From Numida meleagris (lineage: Eukaryota; Chordata; Aves; Galliformes; Numididae), in the NCBI RefSeq assembly GCF_002078875.1, contig NC_034415.1, positions 20,241,975 to 20,305,974 of the forward strand: a DNA stretch of 64,000 nucleotides. The letters run 5' to 3'. A model generated the notes under the pieces. That model was not told where the DNA came from. It did no database searches and saw only the letters and a program-made list of their open reading frames with translations. Shown piece by piece: positions 40,014-48,300 of the stretch (positions are counted from its first letter, which is position 1; each line of letters begins with the position of its first letter). Position numbers and translations under genes: made by a program.

Positions 40014-40755
40014 GGACTCGCACGGGCTCGGCTCGGCTCGCCAGCCGGCCCCCATGTCCCCCGGGCCTGCGGCGGCCCCGGCGGAGGGAGGCAGGGAGCG
40101 GGCGGAGGTAAGGGCCCGCGGGCAGGCGGACTCCTCCTCCGGACGCGCACGCGAGGCACACGGCGGCCCGAGGTGGCTCGGGTGCGTGGGACGCGCCGTA
40201 GGGACGGTCCCCGTTTGCCTCCCCCCGAACCCACGGGCCGCCTCTCCCCGCCCCCCTGGGGTCCCCGAGTGCGAGAGGTCCCCGCGGGGCTGCTGAGAGT
40301 GAGGGGGCTCCGCGGGGCTCCCCCCGACGCCGTGGGGTTGCGGACAGTCACGCGCGGGGCTCGGTCCCCACCTCCCGCAGCGCTCAGGGAAGGGCTGAGT
40401 TCTGTCCCCGGGCTCTGTCCGTGCGTCCGTGCCGCTGGCAGCGCGCTGTCGGGGCGTTCGTCCGGCGGTCCGTCCTGCGGGGGTCCGTCTGCCCGGTGGT
40501 CCCGAGCGGGTACCGGTGCCGGTGCCGGCGCGGTGCGAGTCTCCCTCCGAGCTCGGGGGCTGGTGCGGATCCGGTACCGATGTGGGGTGCGGCTCCCGCT
40601 ACCGGCGGGGTCTCGTCCGGTGCGGGTCGGGGTCCCGGTGCCGGTCGGGGCGCGGTGCCGGTGCCCGCCCCGCCGGTCAGGTGACGGCCGCTGGAATTTG
40701 ACACCGGCGGCTGCGGCGGGAGCGGGATGGAGCCGCCGCTACCCCGCACTGCGCG

Positions 40756-41102
40756 NNNNNNNNNNNNNNNNNNNNNNNNNNNNNNNNNNNNNNNNNNNNN
40801 NNNNNNNNNNNNNNNNNNNNNNNNNNNNNNNNNNNNNNNNNNNNNNNNNNNNNNNNNNNNNNNNNNNNNNNNNNNNNNNNNNNNNNNNNNNNNNNNNNNN
40901 NNNNNNNNNNNNNNNNNNNNNNNNNNNNNNNNNNNNNNNNNNNNNNNNNNNNNNNNNNNNNNNNNNNNNNNNNNNNNNNNNNNNNNNNNNNNNNNNNNNN
41001 NNNNNNNNNNNNNNNNNNNNNNNNNNNNNNNNNNNNNNNNNNNNNNNNNNNNNNNNNNNNNNNNNNNNNNNNNNNNNNNNNNNNNNNNNNNNNNNNNNNN
41101 NN
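40756..41102. other. Assembly gap (347 N)
   Basis: A run of N inside the CpG island. The flanks are extremely GC-rich (GCACTGCGCG on the left, CGGCAGCGGC on the right), which is the usual cause of sequence drop-out. Part of the ARTN promoter or first exon may be missing. The true gap length is not known from the N count. Confidence 0.98.
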
Positions 41103-42530
41103 CGGCAGCGGCGCTGCGGAAACACCGGGGTGGGGGGGGCGCCGTTCCGCCGCCCGCCACGACCGGCAAAACCCGCGGGGCGGCGAGAGGGACCCGGACC
41201 TCTGGGCAGGTCCCGGCCGGACGGCTACTGCGGCTGCCCGAGCCCGGCCTGGCGGCCGAAGGCGCGCGGGAGCCGCGGCGGGGAACGGGTCTCCGTGCCC
41301 GGGCCGGGGAGAGGCGGGGACCCCTCTGCGGGTGCCCGGGGCACGGGGCACGGGGCCGTGCTCAGGCCGCAGGGCACGTCGGGCAACCCGGGCTCAGTCG
41401 GGGAGCGGGGCCGGTGCAGGCGTGCGGGAACGGAGCGGGGCAGCTCCCGCCGTGACCGCGCGTCCTATGGGGCCGGTGGGAGCACCGGAACGCGGGTCCC
41501 GGCGCTGCCCGCGGGTCGGACGTTCCGCTTCCACGCGGCTTGTGGCCCCACGTGTCCGGCCCCGGCCTCCCCCAGCCCTGCGGGCAGGTGCCAGCTCCGC
41601 GTCACCTGTGGGCGACCCCTCGCAAGTTGTGCTCTGGGCAGCGCGGTGGTGCCCGCAGGTGCCCGAGGAGGTCTCAGGGCACGGCCAGGAGACCCGGCGT
41701 TATACACGGCCCCGAGCAGCCCCCGGGAGGCGCAGCCCCGGCGCTGGGGCTCCCCGGCGTGGGCAGCGAGAGGTGCGCAGCCCCGGGGGTGGGACGCGTG
41801 TTTGGGGGGCTGGGGGGGACAGGCTGAACCGAGCGAGAGCACATCCTCACTTAGATCGCTCCGATCCCGACCCGGGAAGAGCTGCGGAGCCCATTAGCGG
41901 CCGGGGCTCTTCCAGCCGTGCCGGGGGCAGCTCCCACCCGGACCGCCGTCAGACAGCCGGGGCTGCAGGGCTGCCATCCTCTTGCGGTGCTCAGGAGCCC
42001 GGCTCAGCCCTGCCCGTGGACCCCACGAGGGTGCGGAGCCAACGCGGGCCGCCGCGAGGAGCAGCCCTCTCCATTCTGCTCTTCTCGGCGGATCTCGGGG
42101 CCGTGCTGCCGCCGGATGGGAGAATCCTGAACTGCAGCCCGGCTCCGCCGCACGCCCGTTCCCTCTCCCGGGGCAGATGCTCCCGCTCGGACCGGGGCGA
42201 CGGAGCGCGTTACACCGCCGGCGGTGCGCGGCTCCCGACGGGACGGGCGGTGCCCGGGCCGGGCGGGGGCCGGAGGGACGGCAGCCCCGCACCGTGGGCC
42301 CCAAGGCTGTGTCACCGCCTGGCTCCGGGCCCGCCGCCTGCGAGGGCCCCCGTCCCGTGCCGATGTGCTGCTGGGGCCGAGGGGCCGCGGCGGGGCGGCA
42401 GGACAGGGACGGGGGGCCCAGGTTCCTCCCGACGGGGCCACGGGACCCTCTCCTGGCCCCTCCGAGGGTGCCGGCCTGGGAAAACCATGACCTGGCAGCA
42501 GTGACTGGCGTGGGGCCACGAGCCGCCATG

Positions 42531-43513
42531 GGAGCGACGTGCTGCGTGGGTCGTGTTTGGCCAGGCTGCGGCTACGGCGGGGGCCTGGTGCCAGCCCTGC
42601 CTGGTGCTTGGACCCCAGAGTGGGCTGGAGGGCCTGGCAGTGCCCATGGCAGCCCCTTGGCGTGGCATGGCTCACTGCCACCCATGCAGCAACGGGGCCT
42701 GGGGCCTGATGAGCATCTCCTCAAGTGCTGGGGAGGGGTTTGTCTCCCCACCCCGGCAGTTCTCTGGCTGCTTCCCCCGGTCCTTTGGCCAGCAATGCTC
42801 TCTGCAGCATGTCCAGACCCAATGCTGCTCCACCACAGAGCACCTGGGAGAAATCCAAGGGGAACTCCCTGCTGCAGGATGCCACCAAGCTCCAAGGGGA
42901 CTGCCCCGTCCCTGTGTGTCGGGGTCATGGTGGAATGGCCTCGGAGAGAGCAGTGTGCTGCAGTGCTGTGTCCCCATGGGACTTGCCCGTCCCACCCTCC
43001 AGCCGCACTGCTCGGGGCCGTGTGCCTCAGCTTCCAGGCAGTGTGGTGGGCAAGCAGTGTGGGGCCAGGGGGTGGCTGCACCGGAGGAGCCTGTGCTAAT
43101 GGATTTGGAGCTCCCAAGGTCAGGCTCCCACTGCCAGCAAGAAAAACTTTCCCAGGGAAGGGCCATGGGAAAAGGGTCCCCCCTCCGTGATGCTCCCAGC
43201 CACTGCCTTGTGGCACAGCCTGGCATCCTGGGCTGCTTGTGTGAAGAGCCAGCCTGCGTTCCCCCAAGGAAAGGTGCTGGGTAAAGGCCCTTGTGCCAGC
43301 ATTGCTGAGGAGGGGTGGTCAGGGGGTGTGGATGTGCGGTCATGGGGATGAGAGGCACTGTGGGGCACTGGGAGGCAAGGGAAGGGATGGCATGCTTGGT
43401 GGGACAAAGGTGTACCAGCTCCTGGATGGCTCGATGGCCTCTCTGGGGTGCCACCAGGTTCTGAGTGGCACCTGGTGCCTGAACAGGCACTGACACACAC
43501 CCTGTGCTTGCAG
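42531..43513 (+). other. ARTN: ARTN 5' intron or upstream sequence
   Basis: GC-rich stretch with no recognisable exon, ending in the acceptor CCTGTGCTTGCAG directly before the first coding exon. The frames running through it on both strands show no domain. Confidence 0.6.
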
Positions 43514-43518
43514 CCAGC

Positions 43519-43584
43519 ATGGAGCAGCAAGCGGGACCACCGAAGCCAAGACCTGCAGGACCCAGCACGCATCCACAGCCCAAG
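43519..43584 (+). CDS. ARTN: ARTN coding exon 1
   Basis: Twenty-two codons beginning MEQQAGPPKP and ending in phase 0 at donor GTGAGC. Five noncoding bases separate the AG acceptor (43512-43513) from the ATG, so the 5' UTR must be spliced to an upstream exon. Confidence 0.85.
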
Positions 43585-44411
43585 GTGAGCCCACGCCTGG
43601 CTGCCCATGATGGCCGGGACCCCGTGTTCCCATCTCCATCCCTGAGGCCAGCGCTCAACCCAGTGCGCCCCGCTCTGTTGCAGGAGGGGATGCTCTGGGG
43701 GGTCCTCGCCATCCTGTCACTGCTGGCCGGGCTGGCGGCGGGCACCGTGCGGACCCCGCACTGCAACGAGACTCTGGATGCAGCCCCCACGCCGCGGGGC
43801 ACGGCCACTGCCAGCATGGAGGACGGCGTGGAGGTGCCGCTCGCCTGGAGCCAGATGCACGGTGCGTGCTGGGGACAGCCACCCTGGGGCTCGGGCACAG
43901 GCAATCACTGCAGGGGATGGGGGGCTCGGTGGTGCTGGGAGGACAGGAGCTGACGGTGCCATCCCGCTGGCCCGCAGGTGACAACGTGACGACGGGAGCC
44001 CCGGGTGGCACGGAGCTGGCGGAGGATCTGCTGCTGCGCGCCGAGCGCTCGCCGCCGGGCACTGGCAAAGCCAAGGGACAGCGGAAACCTTCGCGGGGCA
44101 CCCGTGGGCGCAACTGCCACATCCGCAACTTGATGGTGAAGGTGCGCGACCTGGGGCTGGGCTTCAACTCGGACGAGATCGTGCTTTTCAAGTACTGCAG
44201 CGGGTCGTGCCACCGGGCACGCAGCAACTACGACCTGACGCTGGGGAGCCTGCTGCGGCAGCAGCTCATCGTGCCGGGGCCGCAGGAGCGCGTGCTCAGC
44301 CACCCCTGCTGCCGGCCCACGCGCTACGAGGCCGTGTCCTTCATGGATGTGCAGAACACGTGGCAGACGGTGGAGAAGCTCTCGGCGGCCGAGTGCAGCT
44401 GCATAGGTTGA
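43519..44411 (+). CDS. ARTN: Artemin precursor (GDNF-family ligand), 225 aa, 3 coding exons
   Basis: Join 43519-43584, 43684-43861, 43978-44411. Artemin is a secreted neurotrophic factor that signals through GFR-alpha-3 and RET. Residues 25-42 (from MLWGVLAILSLLAG) form a signal-peptide core after a long polar start; I recall a similarly extended start in human artemin. The propeptide has N-glycosylation sequons at Asn50 (NET) and Asn84 (NVT). RxxR furin-type sites are RAER (102-105) and RGTR (121-124). The cystine-knot domain carries the seven family cysteines at 128, 155, 159, 192, 193, 221 and 223, with YCSGSC and CCRPTRYEAVSFMDV. The latter run is the strongest artemin match. GDNF, neurturin and persephin fit less well, and the ST3GAL3/IPO13 neighbours support ARTN. 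The start at 43519 is preferred because it keeps frame into exon 2; a start at Met25 is possible. Confidence 0.95.
43684..43861 (+). CDS. ARTN: ARTN coding exon 2
   Basis: 178 nt, phase 0 in and phase 1 out. It encodes the hydrophobic signal-peptide core and the start of the propeptide (TVRTPHCNETLDAA). The acceptor is CTGTTGCAG and the donor GTGCGT. An unpaired Cys at residue 49 lies in the propeptide. Confidence 0.93.
43978..44411 (+). CDS. ARTN: ARTN coding exon 3 (cystine-knot domain)
   Basis: 434 nt from acceptor GGCCCGCAG to TGA at 44409-44411. It carries the rest of the propeptide, both furin-type sites and the complete mature domain, ending CSCIG-stop. Confidence 0.97.
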
Positions 44412-44817
44412 TGGGGGGCTGCCGGCTCGGCCTCGGCTCGACACACGCTGCCGATCCCCAGCCCGGAGGGAGGCAGAAGGGTGGTCCCGGTGTGACACGG
44501 CCACGAGGGACCGAGGTGACGTGGTTGTGACGGAGGGGGGGGTTCTGCAACCGAGCACCTCCGCTCAGTGCCAAGCAGAGAGCCGGGGGCTGCGCCCCAA
44601 CCTGGGAGAGACGGAGGGGATGGAGCATCCCGGCACCGGACTGCTGCCCCCACATCTCCGCGAGCATCGGAGGGGTTGGGAGTGGGGCAGGAGGGGGCAT
44701 CCCAGAGGGGCTCCCGGAGGACGGGGACCAACGCTCAGCAGCGTCGGGCATCGCCCAGCCCCAGCCCTGGGTCCCTGCCCGGCTCTGAGGGTCCCTGTGG
44801 CGCTGCGGCACTCAACT

Positions 44818-44870
44818 ATTTATTGCTCTAAGTTATTTATTTATTGTTCTCGAGCGGCAGCTCCTATTTA
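44818..44870 (+). promoter_or_regulatory. ARTN: AU-rich element in ARTN 3' UTR
   Basis: ATTTA at 44818-44822, overlapping copies in ATTTATTTATT at 44835-44845, and ATTTA at 44866-44870. They stand out in a GC-rich UTR. This is the class bound by TTP- and HuR-type proteins. Confidence 0.6.
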
Positions 44871-44956
44871 TGACTTTGGGCCCGTGGGGCCGGGTGTAAT
44901 GCAACCCCAGTGCTGATGCGAAGCCCCGGCCTCGGGCTCCTCGTGCCCGCAGCGTT

Positions 44957-44988
44957 GTTTTTTGTTTTTGTTTTTGTTTTTGTTTTTC
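44957..44988 (+). repeat. (GTTTTT)n microsatellite
   Basis: Five units of GTTTTT, the first with one extra T, in the ARTN 3' UTR. Length variation between individuals is likely. Confidence 0.9.
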
Positions 44989-45061
44989 TATTATTTGTAA
45001 AAAAGAAAAAAAGAAATCGGAGGATAAACTCTATTTTTGTACAGCCGCCTTTTCCTGTAGC

Positions 45062-45067
45062 AATAAA
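45062..45067 (+). terminator. ARTN: ARTN poly(A) signal
   Basis: Canonical AATAAA after a T-rich stretch (TTTTTGTACAG). It lies 204 bp before the IPO13 ATG. Confidence 0.85.
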
Positions 45068-45141
45068 GCGATGGGCCGCACGGCCGACCCCGCAGTGCCG
45101 GGCTGTGCGTATCCCGCGGCGGGGCGGGGCGCGGGGCCGGG

Positions 45142-45160
45142 ACTACCGCTCCCGGCGTGC
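45142..45160 (+). promoter_or_regulatory. IPO13: ZNF143/Staf-like motif in IPO13 promoter
   Basis: ACTACCGCTCCCGGCGTGC keeps the ACTAC, TCCC, GC and TGC cores of the ZNF143 element and differs from it at five of 19 positions. The spacing to the ATG (111 bp) suits a start-site-proximal site. Confidence 0.45.
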
Positions 45161-45200
45161 GGTGCGGCGGGGCCGGGCTGCGGGGCGGGGCGGAGCGGCG

Positions 45201-45227
45201 GGACGGGCGGACGGACGGACGGACGGA
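45201..45227 (+). repeat. (GGAC)n tetranucleotide repeat
   Basis: GGAC-type units, with one GGGC interruption near the start, lie directly upstream of the IPO13 ATG, probably in its 5' UTR. Confidence 0.85.
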
Positions 45228-45270
45228 GGGAGGCGGGGAGCGCTGCTGCCCTGCGCCCGCTGCCGCAGCC

Positions 45271-45339
45271 ATGGAGCGGAGGGCGGAGGCGCCGCCGCCG
45301 CCGCAGGGCCTCGACTTCACCGTGGAGAACGTGGAGAAG
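45271..45339 (+). CDS. IPO13: IPO13 exon 1 (coding part)
   Basis: Residues 1-23, ending GLDFTVENVEK in phase 0. Donor GTGAGC is at 45340. The Pro run (four residues) replaces the longer Gly/Ala-rich start that I recall in mammals. Confidence 0.95.
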
Positions 45340-48300
45340 GTGAGCGCGGGGCTGCGGGCGGCGGATCGGGCGCGGCGCGGTGACGCTGTCACCGATGTCG
45401 GTCTCCCGCCGCGGTGTGGCCGCGGAGGGGCGGTGCGCGCCGTGCCCGATGCCCGCGGGAGGGAGATGATGAGGCAGAAATGGGAGCGGGAGGGAGGGCT
45501 GTGCCGAGCATCCTTCGGGGCTGGAGCGCGGGTTGGTGGGGGAGAGCTCTCGGAGGGTACGAGGTGCGGTGGTGCCGTCCAAAGCCCGCTCCGTGCAGCC
45601 CCGCTGCGGCTCGCGGTGCTCGCGGAGAGACCGGGACCGCTGAGACTGGGGATGCGGGAGGCGGCATCGAGCCGCTGCTGGGACCCCGAATCTGTCTGGG
45701 GACCGGAACAGGGCGCCCCGGGAGGAAAGGCTTCTCGCGGGCGATGCTGGGGGTGATGGAGGCTGAGGGCGTAGCGGTGAAGGGCACGCAGGAGCGTAGG
45801 AGGAGCGCAGCTCCCCGGCTTATGGGTGCCCAGCGTCCCGACCCTCAGCAGGTCCCCGGGCAGCGCGAGGCAATCCCAGAGCCCTCGTTTTGCCTGGATG
45901 GGAACGGAGCTTCCTGCCAAAGCGCTGCCCGCGGCACGGCGGCGGCTGCATCACAGGGGCTGGCCCCATCGCTGCTGGCCTGGGGATGTGTCACACCAGT
46001 GCCGGGTGCCGGCTCCCTTTGTGGCTGCAGGTGTCACAGCCCCCGTCCCCCTGCCAGCAACACAGAGCTCAGCCCCGAGGATTAGCCCCCGTGTGCTAAA
46101 CGCCACAACAACGCTACCTTCTGCAGCTTAATCCGCGTGCAGGCAGGGCTGCAGCATCGTTTTGCCTCCGACCTCCCTCTGGTTCAGCAGGCACCGACTG
46201 CGCCTTTGTCTGCACTGGCACGGGAGGGCGGGCAGTGCCCGGGGGCAGCCAGACATGGGAGCGGGCAGATATGCCCTCTAGGATGCTCTGCTCCCATCCC
46301 CCTGCCTGAGCCCTCACAGCTGCAGCTTTGCCATTGCTTTGACATCCGCAGGAGATGCAGCTGTTGGCTGTGGGGATGGAGAGGGAGAAATGTGGGGTGG
46401 GAGCAGGGTGAGCCCAGAGGCCGAGCATCACGGAGCCCTCCCTGTGTCATTTCAGGTGGGGTATTCTGGTACAAATCCAGCAGAATTCGGCTCTCGCTGG
46501 GGGCTGGGCTGGTGGGAGGGCGGTGGGCAGAGCCGCGTTGTCAGAGTTGGTACTGACAAATAAATGATGTTCTGCCGGCCTGGGCTTCTCTGCCTCTCGG
46601 ATTTTGTGCACGGCTCTATTAATAACACTGAATAGTGATTAAAGTCAGGGTTCGGCTCGGCGCTGAGTCAGGTGCTGCGAGCACCGGGGTGGGAGCAGAG
46701 CAAGGTGTGGGTGAGCTCCCGTGGCAGAAGTCAGAGCATCTCCAGGTCCCCGCGGTGCGTGGCATCCTGCCATGGACAGAAGGTGGTGTGGGGCTGGTGT
46801 CATGGCCCCTGTTCCCAGGGATGGCTCTGGTGGCTGCTCCTGGGAGATGCTGAGGATGATGGGGCAGCAGTGCCTGTGAGGGTGTTAGGGGCTGAAGGAA
46901 AATGTTCCTGTAAAACTGAGGGAAGCAAGGAGTCATCTTGTTGGCCATTAAAACAGACTGTTGCTGCAGATAGTAGGTTCCCCCCAGAACGAACCCTGCC
47001 CGAGCACCTTGCTCCTTCCTGTGCCGTGATGTTGGGCAGATAGAGGCACACGGTGCTTTCCAGTGCTCGGCTGTGTTCTGCTGCACCATCGCAGAGCTTC
47101 TGGTGAGCAGTGACCTCCAGTGCAATAGTGGGACAGGAGCTGGGAGCCTCTTGAAGTGCTTCTCAGCTGGTTCCTGGGGCGATGAGAAGAACGAAGAGGT
47201 GATGGACAGGGTCAATCCTCGCAGCTCGACCTGAACTCTGCGCTCCAGGTCTCCTTCTAAGTGTTGATCATCCATTGCTCATGCAACCTCTGGGCCCCAC
47301 CGCTGCTGGGGGTGGCAGCTACCCCAGGGCATTGCACAGAGCAGCACAAGCTCGGGGCTGCCACGTCTCTATCTGGGCTGGGGACCACACGGCTCTCTGC
47401 AAGGAGATATCTGCTGCTAAGCAGTGGGAGGGCAGCTCAGGCTGCTCTGGGGCTGCAGCATCGCCCCTGCTGCCAGGCTGGGGGCAAAGAGCGGCCGAAG
47501 CGGCAGCACGTTTTCTGGGAGGGGGGAACAGGCGCGGCTTCATTTCCTAGCCGTTATCCTCCGTGCTTCAGCAGACGGCTGCTTTCTGCTCAGGCTCCCC
47601 TGCCATTTTGGGGGGAGGATGGCGGGTGTGCGGAGGGAGGCGGGCTGACGTTCCCTGCGCTCGGCAGCAGCAGGGTAATGGCTGTGCTGCTGCAGGCCTG
47701 GAGCGAGCACACGCTTGGCTGGAAAGCAGGACGAGAGGCCGCAGAGGGAAGCACTATGGCTGGAGGAGGCTAAGGAGGGGTGCTGCTGCCCCTGGCCCCG
47801 GGTGCTGGGCACAGAGCATTTGCATGGGCTGCTTTCCTTGCCTTGTTACCTCTGCTGGCTGCAAATCGGCCTCTGGAGATTCAGTGTCTCTTCTGGGAAG
47901 CAGCAGTTAGCACGCTCCGTGCATGGGGCTCTTGGCACCCTGCATGTGGTGCTGGTGGCACCTCTCTGCCGGGCACCAACTCTTGCTGAACTGGCAGGGC
48001 CCCTTTTCATTTGTCCCCCTGCACTCAGGAGACAAAGTGCTGTGTCTGTGCTCTGCGTGGGCCTACACTGGTGCTGGGCTTAGAGCAGCTGCTCCAGCTC
48101 CTCTTCCTTGCTGGTGCCACGGTGCGAGCTGATATCCATTGCCTTTGCTTGGCAGGTGTGATGCTCAGGCTGCTCCCCACCATGCCTTCCAGAGGGACCA
48201 AGTGGGAGCTGTGACTTTGTGGGCAAGTTCCTCGAGTGGCTGACACCACTCTGGGAGCTGGAGCCCAGCAAGGCTCTGACCACTGCTTTTTAGAGCAGGG

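Larger units (their letters stand above)
39780..42530 (+). promoter_or_regulatory. ARTN: CpG island, likely ARTN promoter and 5' noncoding exon region
   Basis: About 2.7 kb of very GC-rich and CpG-dense sequence, broken by the N gap at 40756-41102. It includes a CRE-like TGACGTAA at 40006-40013 and a strong splice donor context GGAG|GTAAGG at 40107/40108. It ends about 1 kb before the first ARTN coding exon, and ST3GAL3 has already ended, so ARTN is the natural owner. Long stop-free frames here (up to 574 codons through the N run) are an effect of GC content. No start site can be fixed from sequence alone. Confidence 0.7.
44412..45085 (+). other. ARTN: ARTN 3' UTR
   Basis: About 670 nt from the stop codon to just beyond AATAAA at 45062-45067. 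It contains four ATTTA pentamers (44818-44870) and a GTTTTT microsatellite (44957-44988). The AU-rich elements suggest rapid mRNA turnover, as is common for growth factors. That is an inference. Confidence 0.75.
45068..45760 (+). promoter_or_regulatory. IPO13: IPO13 CpG-island promoter and first exon region
   Basis: CpG-dense sequence with several GGGGCGGGGC Sp1-type boxes (about 45120-45190), a ZNF143-like motif at 45142-45160 and no TATA box. It covers exon 1 and the start of intron 1. This is the usual form of a housekeeping promoter. The start site probably lies between 45130 and 45260, but that is inferred. Confidence 0.75.

Noticed and set aside
40173..42504. Very long open frames in the CpG island (574, 390 and 402 codons)
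   Set aside because: They run through N or through CpG-dense DNA where stop codons are rare, occur in several frames on both strands, and show only Arg/Gly/Pro/Ala-rich translation without domains.
43519..44411. Idea that an avian artemin gene would be novel
   Set aside because: From memory, comparative work reports persephin, not artemin, as the GDNF-family ligand missing in chicken. The gene itself is expected.
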